A DNA stretch of 64,000 bases from Achromobacter pulmonis (GTDB lineage: Bacteria > Pseudomonadota > Gammaproteobacteria > Burkholderiales > Burkholderiaceae_B), in contig NZ_POQS01000009.1 of the NCBI RefSeq assembly GCF_002885955.2, positions 193,521 through 257,520 of the forward strand, written 5' to 3'. The position numbers were made by a program, and so were the translations under genes. The notes under the pieces are model-generated. The model ran no database searches and was not told the origin of the DNA. It saw only the letters and a list, made by a program, of their open reading frames with translations. Below are positions 33,835 through 42,063 of this stretch, piece by piece; position 1 is the first letter of the stretch; every line of letters begins with the position of its first letter.

Positions 33835-34674
33835 TCAGCCGCCGATGAATTCCTCGATGGCGCCGTTGAAGGCGCGCGGATTGCCCAGGTTCATGCCGTG
33901 CGAGGAGCCGGCGATGGTCACCCGGTGCGCGTGCGGCAGCCATTGCGCCAGCGCGTCGAGCACGGCGGGGTAGGGCGCGGGGCTCAACGCGCCGCCGATC
34001 AGCAGCGTGGGCATTTTCAGGGAGGCGATCTGCTGCGGCGTCAGCGCGGCGGGCGTCTCGCGCGCCTGGCCGAACAGCGTGCCGACGTTGTCGCGCACCA
34101 TCTCCTTGAACCAGGGCACCATGCGCTGCCAGGTGTTGGGGCCGGTCACGGTATCGACGAACAGCGCCAGGCCGGCTTCGGTTTCGCCGGCGCGGATGAG
34201 CTCCAGCGCGCGCAGCCGGAAACCGCCGCGGTGGTCGTCCGCGCCGGGCAGCGGCAGGCCGGGATCGGCCAGGGTCAGGCTGCGCAGCGCGTCGGGACGG
34301 CGCAGCGCCGCTTCCAGCGCCACGCGCCCGCCGCGGGAATGGCCCACCAGATGGGCCGGGCCGCCGGCCACGGCGTCGATGAATTCCAGCACGTCGCTGG
34401 CGTGCTGTTCGATCGAAAAGCCGTCGCCCGCGCCGTCCCAGGCTTCCGGCCAGTAGCGGCGCAGGCATACCGCCAGCACGCGGAACGACCGCCCCAGCGG
34501 CGCCATCTGCGACTTCCAGTAGCGGCTGTCGGACAGGGAGCCATGCACCAGCACCAGCGGCGCGCCGCTGCCATACTCGGTGTAGGACATGGCATAGCCG
34601 CCGATCGGCGCGGTTTGCAGGGGCAGGACGGGTTCGGAACGCATGGGAGTCTTGTGCAAAAGCCAGGTGCGCAT
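33835..34674 (-). CDS. Alpha/beta-fold hydrolase
   Basis: 279 residues from ATG 34674, favoured because GGGGAG lies 6 bp upstream; an internal ATG at 34644 has no such site. The core reads PLVLVHGSLSDSRYW (oxyanion), LVGHSRGGRVALEAALRRPD (Ser nucleophile elbow), the Asp strand MPTLLIGGALSP and SSHGMNLGNPRAF with the catalytic His. It resembles esterases and epoxide-hydrolase-like enzymes; the substrate is unknown. In LLIGGALSP the usual acidic residue of the G-x-x-D position is not obvious, so the triad may use an earlier acid. Confidence 0.85.
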   Translation of the reverse strand: MRTWLLHKTPMRSEPVLPLQTAPIGGYAMSYTEYGSGAPLVLVHGSLSDSRYWKSQMAPLGRSFRVLAVCLRRYWPEAWDGAGDGFSIEQHASDVLEFIDAVAGGPAHLVGHSRGGRVALEAALRRPDALRSLTLADPGLPLPGADDHRGGFRLRALELIRAGETEAGLALFVDTVTGPNTWQRMVPWFKEMVRDNVGTLFGQARETPAALTPQQIASLKMPTLLIGGALSPAPYPAVLDALAQWLPHAHRVTIAGSSHGMNLGNPRAFNGAIEEFIGG

Positions 34675-34773
34675 TCTAGCTCCCCGGCCATCGCGGGCCG
34701 GCGCTGATAAACTCGTTTTCCGTTGCGCCGGCCTATCCCAGCGCCGGCATCGCCTGAAACGGAGCCCGCCACG

Positions 34774-35271
34774 ATGTCCCCCGAGTCCCTCGCCGCCCTG
34801 CCCGAATCCGCTCGCCGCGTCGCCCAGCTGCTGCTGGACCTGGGGCACGACAAGCCCGTCGTGGTGCTGCCGCAGACCGGCAAGACCTCGGCCGAAGCGG
34901 CGGCCGGGCTGGGCTGCGAAGTGGCGCAGATCGCCAAGTCCATCATCTTCCGCCGCGCCGCCGACGATGCGCCGGTGCTGGTGATCGCCAGCGGCGTGAA
35001 CCGGGTCGACGAGGCCAAGGTGGCCGCGCAGGTCGGCGAACTGGCCAAGGCCGACGCCAAGTTCGTGCGCGACATGACCGGCTATGCCATCGGCGGCGTC
35101 TGCCCCATCGGCCACACGGTCAAGCCGGTGATGCTGCTGGACGCGGACCTGTTCAACTACGAAAGCCTGTGGGCCGCCGCCGGCCATCCTCATGCCGTGT
35201 TCAACCTGACGCCGCGGCAATTGGCGGACATGACCGGCGCGCCGGTCGCCGACGTGGCGCAGCGCGCATGA
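34774..35271 (+). CDS. YbaK/EbsC-family aminoacyl-tRNA deacylase-like protein
   Basis: 165 residues from ATG 34774 (GGAG 9-12 bp upstream). The YbaK/ProX signature is clear: EVAQIAKSIIFRR with the conserved Lys, VLVIASGVNRVDEAKV, YAIGGVCPIGHTVKPVMLLDADLF and a late HAVFNLTPRQLADMTGA. The family hydrolyses mischarged tRNAs such as Cys-tRNA(Pro); the single-domain form acts in trans. It is convergent with the ABC transporter gene. Confidence 0.9.
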   Translation: MSPESLAALPESARRVAQLLLDLGHDKPVVVLPQTGKTSAEAAAGLGCEVAQIAKSIIFRRAADDAPVLVIASGVNRVDEAKVAAQVGELAKADAKFVRDMTGYAIGGVCPIGHTVKPVMLLDADLFNYESLWAAAGHPHAVFNLTPRQLADMTGAPVADVAQRA

Positions 35272-35278
35272 GCCGTCC

Positions 35279-36067
35279 TTAGCGCGGGCGCGCCTCCAGC
35301 CCGTCTATCAGCACCTGCCGCAAGCCGCGCGAGCAGGTTTCGACGCGCCCCTGCACCCCATACACCGCCGCCAGCGAGGCCGGCGTGATGACTTCGGCGG
35401 GGGCGCCCGCCGCGTGCAGCCGTCCGCCGTGGATCATGACCGCGCGGTCCGCGTGCTGCAGGGCCGCGTTCAGGTCGTGCAGCACGATCAGGCTGATGAG
35501 GCCGTGCTCGCGCGTTTCCTGCCTGAGCAGGCGCATCACGTGGAACTGGTAGTTCAGGTCCAGCGCCGACAGCGGTTCGTCCAGCAGCAGCACGCGCGGA
35601 TGGCGCACCAGCGCCTGCGCCAGGCCGACCAGCTGCTTCTGCCCGCCGGACAGCGCATCCAGGTAGTGCAGCGCCAGATGGGCGATGCCCAGCCGTTCGA
35701 GCAGCCGCTCGACGCTGCGGGCATCGGCCGCCGCGGCGTCGCCGCCGCTGGCCCGCGCCGCCACCAGCACCGATTCCAGCACCCGCAGGTGCACCGCGGC
35801 GGGCAGGCTCTGCGGCAGATAGACCACGTGGCGCGCGCGTTCGCCGAAGTTCAGCCGGATCAGGTCCTGTTCGCCCAGCCGGGCGCTGCCGGCGCGGGTC
35901 CGGACCAGGCCGGCCAGCGCCTTGAGCAGCGTGGACTTGCCGCTGCCGTTGGGGCCGAGCAGGGCGGTGACTTCGCCGGCGGCCAGCGCCGGCAGGCCCA
36001 GCCCGTGCAGCACGTCGCCGCGCCCGTAGCCGGCGCAGAGCCCTTCGATGGCGAGTTGCGGGCTCAT
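35279..36067 (-). CDS. ABC transporter ATP-binding protein, iron-siderophore/cobalamin type (FecE-like)
   Basis: 262 residues from ATG 36067. Walker A GPNGSGKSTLLKA is at about residues 38-50, the signature LSGGQKQLVGLAQALVRHPRV precedes Walker B VLLLDEPLSALD, and the H-loop is in LIVLHDLNAAL. It energises import through the overlapping FecCD-type permease (ATGA overlap). No periplasmic binding protein gene is nearby. A C-terminal extension of about 40 residues (GVQGRVETCSRGLRQVLIDG) is common in this class. Confidence 0.92.
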   Translation of the reverse strand: MSPQLAIEGLCAGYGRGDVLHGLGLPALAAGEVTALLGPNGSGKSTLLKALAGLVRTRAGSARLGEQDLIRLNFGERARHVVYLPQSLPAAVHLRVLESVLVAARASGGDAAAADARSVERLLERLGIAHLALHYLDALSGGQKQLVGLAQALVRHPRVLLLDEPLSALDLNYQFHVMRLLRQETREHGLISLIVLHDLNAALQHADRAVMIHGGRLHAAGAPAEVITPASLAAVYGVQGRVETCSRGLRQVLIDGLEARPR

Positions 36068-37092
36068 GGCAGTTGCCGGCGCAGGACCACCGCCACGAAG
36101 AAGGGGATGCCGACCAGCGCGGTCACGATGCCCACGGGCACGATCACGCCGGGCACGAGGTTCTTGGACGCGATCGAGGCCAGCGACAGGATCACCGCGC
36201 CCACCAGCGCGCTGCCGGGCAGGTAATAGCGGTGATCCTCGCCGAACAGCCGGCGCGCGATATGGGGCGCCACCAGCCCGATGAAGCCTATCGTGCCGAC
36301 GAAGGCGACGGCCAGCGACGACAGCAGGCTGACGCGCGCCAGCGCCGCGACGCGCACGCGGCGCACGTCCACGCCGAAGCTGGCGGCGCGGTCTTCGCCC
36401 AGTCGCAAGGCGGTCAGCTTCCAGGACTGGCGCATGGCCAGCGGCAGGGCCAGCGCAACGGCGGCCGCCAGCACGGCCACCGCCGCCCAGCCCGGGCGCG
36501 CCAGGCTGCCCAGGGTCCAGAACACCAGGTTCTGCAGGGCTTCGGCGCTGGCCATGAACTGCACCAGCGAAACCAGCGCGTTGAAGGTGAATAGCATGGC
36601 GATGCCGAACAGCACCACAGTCGACGTATTCATGCCGCCCCAACGGGTCACCGCGTCCAGCAGCAGCGCGGCCAGCAGCGCGAACAGAAACGCGTTGCCG
36701 GCCACCAGCCAGCCGTCGGGGATGCCCGGCACGCCCAGCTGCAGCACGATGGCCAGCGAGGCCCCGAAGGCGGCCGCCGAAGACACGCCCAGCGTGAACG
36801 GGCTGGCCAGCGGGTTGTTCAGGATGGTCTGCATCTCGGCGCCCGCCAGGCCCAGCGCCATGCCCACCAGGGCGGCCAGCAGGGCCGAGGGCAGGCGGAT
36901 GTCCCAGACGATGACGCGGGTGGTGGGATCGGCGGCGGCGGGCGCGGTCAGCGTCTGCCACAGGTCGCGCCACGGCAGGCCGGAAGGGCCCAAGGTGAAA
37001 TCGGCCAGCAGCGCCATGAAAATCGCCGCCAGCAGCAGGGCGATCAGCCCCGCGCGGCGGCGCAGGATATGCCGGTAGGCGGCAACCGCCAT
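36064..37092 (-). CDS. FecCD/BtuC-type ABC permease
   Basis: 342 residues with about ten hydrophobic segments. Family motifs are DIRLPSALLAALVGMALGLAGAEMQTILNNPLASPFTLGVSSAAAFGA near residues 60-110 and FVGTIGFIGLVAPHIARRLFGEDHRYYLP near 270-300. It transports ferric siderophores, haem or cobalamin across the inner membrane. It overlaps cpoB by one base (TAATG) and its ATPase gene by four, so it is translationally coupled to both, an unusual union of a metal/cofactor importer with the Tol-Pal gene set. Confidence 0.92.
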   Translation of the reverse strand: MAVAAYRHILRRRAGLIALLLAAIFMALLADFTLGPSGLPWRDLWQTLTAPAAADPTTRVIVWDIRLPSALLAALVGMALGLAGAEMQTILNNPLASPFTLGVSSAAAFGASLAIVLQLGVPGIPDGWLVAGNAFLFALLAALLLDAVTRWGGMNTSTVVLFGIAMLFTFNALVSLVQFMASAEALQNLVFWTLGSLARPGWAAVAVLAAAVALALPLAMRQSWKLTALRLGEDRAASFGVDVRRVRVAALARVSLLSSLAVAFVGTIGFIGLVAPHIARRLFGEDHRYYLPGSALVGAVILSLASIASKNLVPGVIVPVGIVTALVGIPFFVAVVLRRQLP

Positions 37093-37781
37093 TACTGGAG
37101 CAGCTGCAGGCGGCTCTTGGCGGTGCCGGCGGCCGGCGTGGTGGGGTAGTCGCGCACGATGCGCTGCAGCGTCGTCTTGGCGCCGGCGCGGTTGTTCAGC
37201 TCGATCTGGCTGCCGGCGATGACCAGCAGCGCATCGGGGGCGCGCGCGTTGTCGGGGGATTTTTCGACCATGGCGTTGAGCTGTTCGATGGCGCCCTTGA
37301 AGTCCTTCAGCGCGTAGCGGCTGCTGCCCAGGTAGAACTGGGCGCTGGGCGCGAGCTGGCTGGAGGGGTAGAGCGCGGTGAACGCGGCGAACGACTCGGA
37401 GGCGTCCTTGTACTGGCCCTTGCGGAAGAGGTCGATGGCGCCGTCATAGGCGGCCTGTTCCTGCGGGTCGCCGGCATTGGCGCCCGGCGGGTTGGTGCTG
37501 CCGGCGGCGCCGCCCGGGCGCGCGCTGGGCTGCTGGCGCGACACCAGTTCGAGCTGGTCGCGCAGTTGGGCGATTTCCTGCTGCAGGGACTGGATCTGGT
37601 CGGCAAGCTGCAGCTTGGCGCGCTGGTTCTGCTCGTTCTGCTGCTGAACCTGCTTGCGCAGATCCAGGATGGCCCGACGGGCCTCATCGTCGGAAAAAGC
37701 GTGGGCCGGCGCCGTCAGGGCGGCAAGCACCAGGCCGGTGGCCACAATAAGGGGACGCAGGGACAGAACGTTATCGCGCAT
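37092..37781 (-). CDS. cpoB: CpoB/YbgF, Tol-Pal-associated periplasmic coordinator
   Basis: 229 residues from ATG 37781. A Sec signal peptide ends near APAHAFSDDEAR, a coiled-coil follows at residues about 32-72 (LRKQVQQQNEQNQRAKLQLADQ), then a Gly/Pro linker. TPR repeats occupy about 105-229 (YDGAIDLFRKGQYKDASESFAAF; PSAQFYLGSSRYALKDF). CpoB couples peptidoglycan synthesis by PBP1B with Tol-driven outer-membrane constriction. It is separated from pal by a strong intrinsic terminator and is coupled to the downstream ABC permease. Confidence 0.93.
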   Translation of the reverse strand: MRDNVLSLRPLIVATGLVLAALTAPAHAFSDDEARRAILDLRKQVQQQNEQNQRAKLQLADQIQSLQQEIAQLRDQLELVSRQQPSARPGGAAGSTNPPGANAGDPQEQAAYDGAIDLFRKGQYKDASESFAAFTALYPSSQLAPSAQFYLGSSRYALKDFKGAIEQLNAMVEKSPDNARAPDALLVIAGSQIELNNRAGAKTTLQRIVRDYPTTPAAGTAKSRLQLLQ

Positions 37782-37796
37782 GAAAATTCCCGGGTA

Positions 37797-37836
37797 TAAA
37801 AACAAACGTCGGGACGGCCGGCTGACCGTCCCGACG
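37797..37836 (-). terminator. Intrinsic terminator between pal and cpoB
   Basis: A perfect 11-bp stem CGTCGGGACGG (37807-37817) and CCGTCCCGACG (37826-37836) with an 8-nt loop. On the minus strand it is followed by TTTGTTTTTA. It sits in the middle of the tol-pal gene order, only 25 bp from the cpoB start codon. Confidence 0.92.
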
Positions 37837-37866
37837 CGTGGTAGGACACTCGACTATACGGAAAGT

Positions 37867-38370
37867 TTAGCGGCGATAGACGATATCGGCACGGCGGTTT
37901 TCCGCAAAATCGGCTTCCGACGTACCGGTCGCCTTCGGCTTTTCCTTACCGAAGCTGATGGTTTCGATCTGGTTGTCGCTGACGCCCAGCAGGGTCATCA
38001 TGCGGCGCACGGCGTCGGCACGGCGCTGGCCCAGGGCCAGGTTGTACTCGGAACCGCCGCGTTCGTCGGTGTTGCCTTCGATCTTGATGTTTTGCTGCGG
38101 GTGCGAGGCCAGGTACTTCGCGTGGGTTTCGACCAAACCGCGGTACTGGTCCGACACCGTGTAGCTGTCGAAGTCAAAGTACACCGAGCGCTGTTGCGCC
38201 AGGATGCTTTGGGGGTTGAAGGGATCAAGGATTTCGCCGGAGCTCGACGACGATCCTTGGCCAGCGCCTCCGCCCTGACCCGCTTTATCGTCGAGAGGGA
38301 CGGAGCTGCAGGCTGCCAGGGCGGCAGCCAGAGCGGCGATGGTTAGGCTTTTGGCAATGCGCGACTTCAT
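37867..38370 (-). CDS. pal: Peptidoglycan-associated lipoprotein Pal
   Basis: 167 residues from ATG 38370 (AAAGGAA upstream). The lipoprotein signal ends in AALAAC (Cys21). A Gly/Ser-rich linker (GQGGGAGQGSSSSSG) precedes the OmpA-C domain with NIKIEGNTDERGGSEYNLALGQRRADAVRRMM, which binds meso-diaminopimelate in peptidoglycan. Anchors the outer membrane to the wall and is the partner of TolB. A terminator follows 31 bp after the stop. Confidence 0.97.
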   Translation of the reverse strand: MKSRIAKSLTIAALAAALAACSSVPLDDKAGQGGGAGQGSSSSSGEILDPFNPQSILAQQRSVYFDFDSYTVSDQYRGLVETHAKYLASHPQQNIKIEGNTDERGGSEYNLALGQRRADAVRRMMTLLGVSDNQIETISFGKEKPKATGTSEADFAENRRADIVYRR

Positions 38371-38401
38371 GATAGTTCCTTTGCAAAGAGAGTCACACGT
38401 G

Positions 38402-39724
38402 TTATCGGGTAAATGGGCCCCAAGTCGGTTCACGTATTTCCCCGTTCAGTACCGATAGCGTCTGCCGTACGCGGCCATCGCTCGAGACACCTGCAAGCAC
38501 GCTACGACCGTTTTGGACGGCGGCGTAAAGCACTTGCATTCCATTAGGCGCGAAGCTAGGGGACTGATCGTCACGACCATCGGTCAGCAAAGTCTCGGCA
38601 CCTGAGGACAGGTTCAACGACGCGATACGAAACGCGCCGTCGCGTTTCGCAACGTACAGCAGCGTCGATCCGTCGGGGGAAATTCGGGGTGAGATGTTGT
38701 AACCACCATTAAACGTGAGGCGGCGGGCTTCGCCGCCACTCGAGCCGGTCTGGTAGATCTGCGGCCCGCCGCTGCGGTCACTCGTAAAGATAATGGATGC
38801 CCCGTCCGGCGTAAAGCGCGGTTCGGTGTCGATGCCGGGAGAACGCGTCACACGGGTCGGATTGGAGCCGTCGGACGCATTAACGATGTAAATTTGCGAC
38901 AAACCATCGCGGGTCAGAGCCACCGCGAGCTTGGAGCCGTCGGGCGACCAGCCGGGTGCACTATTGTTACCTTTGAAGTTGGCGACGGGAACGCGCGCGC
39001 TGGAAGCCAAATTGTGCACGTACACGACAGGTTTGCCGGATTCGAAGCTCACGTAGGCCAGCTTGGAGCCATCGGGCGACCAGGACGGCGAGATGATGGG
39101 CTCGCGCGAGCGCAGGGCCACCTGCGGGTTCTGGCCGTCGGCATCGGCCACCTGCAGTTCGTAGGTGGTGCCCTTCTTCAGCACGTAGGCGATACGGGTC
39201 GAGAACACGCCGCGAACGCCGGTGATCTTCTCGTAAATGCGGTCGGCGATCTGGTGGGCGACACGGCGCAGTTCCTGCTCGGTGCCCGAGAACGCGACGC
39301 CGTCGAGCTGGCCCTTCTTGACCGTGTCGGCCAGGCGGTAGCGGACGTCGTAGCGGCCGTCGGCCCCGCGCGAGATGCTGCCGTAGGCGATGAAGTCGGC
39401 GCCCTTGGCGCGCCAGTCGTCGTGCGAGATGGGGGAGTCGACGTTCAGGCCGGAACCGGCGGCGTTGATGAGGCGGAACTGGCCGGTGCGGGTCAGGTCG
39501 GCGCGGATGACTTCGGCCAGCGCGCGTCCGTGGGTGTCGTCGACGGCGAAATCGGCGATGGCCACGGGGTACTGGGTGGCGCCGGTCCCCGAGATATCGA
39601 CGCGCAACTGGGCCTGGGCGGGTCGCATGGCCATCAGGCAGGCCAGCGCCAGCATCAGCAGCCCGAGTCCATACGATCGCCAGAGAGCGAGCTGGGGTAC
39701 TCGTCGGCTATAAGCGGGAGTCAT
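38402..39724 (-). CDS. tolB: Tol-Pal translocation protein TolB
   Basis: 440 residues from ATG 39724 (AGGAG 10 bp upstream), with a signal peptide ending near MRPAQAQLRVDIS. The N-terminal alpha/beta domain is followed by a six-bladed beta-propeller: repeated SPSWSPDGSKLAYVSFESGKP, SAPGWSPDGSKLAVAL, EPRFTPDGASIIFTSDRSG, SPRISPDGSTLLYV and SPSFAPNGMQVLYAA blocks. Periplasmic, binds Pal and TolA. Central gene of the tolQRAB-pal operon. Confidence 0.97.
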   Translation of the reverse strand: MTPAYSRRVPQLALWRSYGLGLLMLALACLMAMRPAQAQLRVDISGTGATQYPVAIADFAVDDTHGRALAEVIRADLTRTGQFRLINAAGSGLNVDSPISHDDWRAKGADFIAYGSISRGADGRYDVRYRLADTVKKGQLDGVAFSGTEQELRRVAHQIADRIYEKITGVRGVFSTRIAYVLKKGTTYELQVADADGQNPQVALRSREPIISPSWSPDGSKLAYVSFESGKPVVYVHNLASSARVPVANFKGNNSAPGWSPDGSKLAVALTRDGLSQIYIVNASDGSNPTRVTRSPGIDTEPRFTPDGASIIFTSDRSGGPQIYQTGSSGGEARRLTFNGGYNISPRISPDGSTLLYVAKRDGAFRIASLNLSSGAETLLTDGRDDQSPSFAPNGMQVLYAAVQNGRSVLAGVSSDGRVRQTLSVLNGEIREPTWGPFTR

Positions 39725-39740
39725 ATTCGTCAATCTCCTG

Positions 39741-40883
39741 TCAATCATACATTCTGTACACAACGTCAATAATGGGTTCGTAGCGGCCCGTCGAAGGCTT
39801 GGGGAAGGGGTTGCAACGGCGGATGCCGGTTTCGACCGCGCGGTCGAAGCCTGCAATGCCCGAAGACCGGGTCAACGTTACGCCGTTGACCTTCCCGTCG
39901 GAACCTAACTGTACCCGGTATTGTGCCGTGGGATTTTCCGATCCGCTGCGCGGCGGGGGCGGATAGGCCACCCCGGGCTGCACGCAGGCGCGCACCTTGG
40001 CGCCGTAGCCGCTGTCGCGCCCGCCGCCTGCCTGGTTGCGGTCGGCCGTGCCGCCGGGGATGCCGGCGGCGCCCAGGGCGTCGTTGCGGAACGCCTCGCG
40101 GAGGGCCTTGTCGGCGGCCGCCTTCTTGGCGGCTTCTTCCTTGGCCTTCTTCTCGGCGGCGGCCTTTTTCTCGGCTGCGGCCTTTTCGGCAGCAGCCTTT
40201 TCGGCGGCAGCCTTCTTCTCGGCGGCCGCTTTTTCCTCGGCCGCCTTCTTTTCGGCAGCCGCCTTCTCGGCAGCGGCCTTTTCGGCGGCGGCCTTCTTGG
40301 CGGCTTCTTCCTTGGCCTTTTTCTCGGCGGCGGCCTTCTCGGCCGCGGCTTTTTCGGCGGCAGCCTTCTCGGCGGCCTGGCGTTCCTGCTCCAGGCGCTT
40401 CTTCTCTTTCAGTTCGGCCTGCTTGCGCTCTTCCTCGAGGCGCGCCTTTTCCTTGGCGGCTTCGGCGGCCTGGCGCGCCTTTTCCTCTTCCTCGCGCTTC
40501 TTCTTGGCTTCCTGGAGCGCGATTTCGGGGTCGACCTCCTCGGTCTTGGGCTGAACCTGGGGTTCCGGCTCGGGTGGAGGCGGCGGGGGCGGCGGAGGCG
40601 GCGGCTCGGGCGCTTCTTCAGGCTCGGGCTTGGGCTGCGGCTTGGGTTCGGGCTTGGTCGGTTCGGGTTCGGGCGTGGGCGGCGGCGAGTCGGGCGAATT
40701 GCCGTCGGCCCAGAGTTCCACCTGCACGGGGCCGGGGTTCTCCGAGCGCCAGCTCACGCCGAAGATCAGCACGATCAGCAGCAGCACGTGCACCGCCACG
40801 GCCAGCAGCAATGCCTTGCGGTTGTCGTGATGGGGCGGGGGGGCCGGGGGGCCGCTGCGGTGTCGGATAATGGGTGGCGTCAT
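39741..40883 (-). CDS. tolA: TolA, inner-membrane energy-transducing protein
   Basis: 380 residues: a short cytoplasmic tail, one transmembrane helix (about 24-45), a Pro-rich stretch (about 62-115, with runs of eight to nine prolines), a long Ala/Lys/Glu helical domain II (about 120-275), and a C-terminal domain III ending in PKPSTGRYEPIIDVVYRMYD. The last part resembles TonB C-domains and binds TolB/Pal. It spans the periplasm and transmits proton-motive force from TolQR. The Pro-rich region is more pronounced than in E. coli TolA. Confidence 0.95.
   Translation of the reverse strand: MTPPIIRHRSGPPAPPPHHDNRKALLLAVAVHVLLLIVLIFGVSWRSENPGPVQVELWADGNSPDSPPPTPEPEPTKPEPKPQPKPEPEEAPEPPPPPPPPPPPEPEPQVQPKTEEVDPEIALQEAKKKREEEEKARQAAEAAKEKARLEEERKQAELKEKKRLEQERQAAEKAAAEKAAAEKAAAEKKAKEEAAKKAAAEKAAAEKAAAEKKAAEEKAAAEKKAAAEKAAAEKAAAEKKAAAEKKAKEEAAKKAAADKALREAFRNDALGAAGIPGGTADRNQAGGGRDSGYGAKVRACVQPGVAYPPPPRSGSENPTAQYRVQLGSDGKVNGVTLTRSSGIAGFDRAVETGIRRCNPFPKPSTGRYEPIIDVVYRMYD
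40090..40500. repeat. Degenerate internal repeats encoding TolA domain II
   Basis: The DNA is built of short imperfect units coding AAAEKA or AEKKA. They arise from coding selection for a long alpha helix rich in Ala, Lys and Glu. Such tracts are prone to length change, so the repeat count may vary between strains. Confidence 0.8.
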
Positions 40884-40894
40884 GGGCGTTGCAT

Positions 40895-40916
40895 GCCTTC
40901 GGCGCCGGCCGAAGGC
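40895..40916 (-). promoter_or_regulatory. Hairpin over the tolA ribosome-binding region
   Basis: A perfect 9-bp stem GCCTTCGGC/GCCGAAGGC with a 4-nt loop lies in the 39-bp gap between tolR and tolA. On the mRNA the second arm contains GAAGG, the best Shine-Dalgarno match before tolA, about 12 nt from the ATG. It could limit tolA translation. Inferred from sequence only. Confidence 0.5.
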
Positions 40917-40922
40917 GTCGCG

Positions 40923-41381
40923 TTAGCGTTTCTTCGCGGGGGCGGGCTGGTTCTGGCCGGCGGATTGGTCCACCAGCAGACCCAGGCGGGTGATGCCGTT
41001 GGTGCGCAATTCGTCCATGACCTTCACTACCGTCTCGTACGGCACCTTGCCGTCGGCGGCGATGACCACCGGGGTTTCAGCCGTAATGCGCGAGCGCACT
41101 TGCGCCACCAGTTCGGGACGCGCGATGTCCTGCGGCGTCGCGCCGGGTTCGCGCATGCGCAGGGCGAGCTTGCCGTCTTCCGAAATCTGGACTTCCAGCG
41201 GCTTGACCGGCACCTCGGAGGCGGCGCCGCCCGAGGGCAACTGGATCAGGCCGGGCGTGATGAGGGGCGCGGTCACCATGAAGATGACCAGCAGCACCAG
41301 CATGACGTCGATGTAGGGCACGACGTTGATGTCGGCCTTCATGCGGCGGCCGGCCCGGCCGCGCGAGCTTACCGAGGGCAT
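40923..41381 (-). CDS. tolR: TolR, ExbD-family inner-membrane protein
   Basis: 152 residues with a single transmembrane segment carrying the essential acid: INVVPYIDVMLVLLVIFMVTAPL (Asp near residue 25). The periplasmic domain follows (LPSGGAASEVPVKPLEVQISEDGKLAL). Forms the stator channel with TolQ. The gene overlaps tolQ by one base. Confidence 0.96.
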   Translation of the reverse strand: MPSVSSRGRAGRRMKADINVVPYIDVMLVLLVIFMVTAPLITPGLIQLPSGGAASEVPVKPLEVQISEDGKLALRMREPGATPQDIARPELVAQVRSRITAETPVVIAADGKVPYETVVKVMDELRTNGITRLGLLVDQSAGQNQPAPAKKR

Positions 41382-42061
41382 TAGCGTACCTGCCGTTGCA
41401 GAATGTTCAGGAATTCATCGACGAAGCTGTCGAAGCGGATCGAGATGCGGTCGATGTCGTTGGTGAAGCGGTTGTAGGCGACCACGGCCGGAATGGCGGC
41501 GAACAGGCCGATGGCGGTCGCGATCAGGGCTTCCGCGATGCCGGGGGCCACCGAGGCCAGCGTGGCCTGCTGCATGTTCGACAGGCCGATGAAGGCGTGC
41601 ATGATGCCCCAGACCGTGCCCAGCAGGCCGATGTACGGCGAAACCGAGCCGGCCGAGGCCAGGAAGTTGAGGTGCGATTCCAGCGAGTCCATTTCGCGCT
41701 GGTAGGCCGCACGCATGGCGCGGCGCGGGCCGTCGAGCAGGGCGATGGCGTCGCCCGTGGCGTTGCCGCGGCGGGCCTTCAGGAATTCGGTCATGCCGGC
41801 ATCGAAGATGCGGGCCAGCGCGCCCTGTTCGTCGCGGCGCGAGGCCACGGCCTGCTGCAGCATGGACAGGTCGCCGCCGGACCAGAAATCGTCTTCGAAA
41901 CGGCGGGTCTGCGCATGGGCGCGCTTGATGGCCAGGCGCTTGGCGAAGATGTAGGTCCAGGACATGATCGAAATGCCCAGCAGCAACAGCATGATCAGCT
42001 GGACCGGCACGCTGGCGTCGGTGATCAGGGTAAGCAACGACATGTCGTTGGTGACTTGCAT
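41381..42061 (-). CDS. tolQ: TolQ, ExbB/MotA-family proton channel subunit
   Basis: 226 residues with three hydrophobic helices. The conserved SPYIGLLGTVWGIMHAFIGL and APGIAEALIATAIGLFAAIPAVVAYNRF blocks line the proton path. ATG 42061 has AGGAA upstream; MSLLTLITDASVP six codons later is an alternative start. It starts 2 bp after the ybgC stop, so the operon order is ybgC-tolQ-tolR-tolA-tolB-pal. Confidence 0.96.
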   Translation of the reverse strand: MQVTNDMSLLTLITDASVPVQLIMLLLLGISIMSWTYIFAKRLAIKRAHAQTRRFEDDFWSGGDLSMLQQAVASRRDEQGALARIFDAGMTEFLKARRGNATGDAIALLDGPRRAMRAAYQREMDSLESHLNFLASAGSVSPYIGLLGTVWGIMHAFIGLSNMQQATLASVAPGIAEALIATAIGLFAAIPAVVAYNRFTNDIDRISIRFDSFVDEFLNILQRQVR

Positions 42062-42063
42062 GG

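Noticed and set aside
40090-40500. Short repeated units resembling a tandem or CRISPR-like array
   Set aside because: They are imperfect, have no spacers of constant length, and encode the Ala/Lys/Glu helix of TolA.
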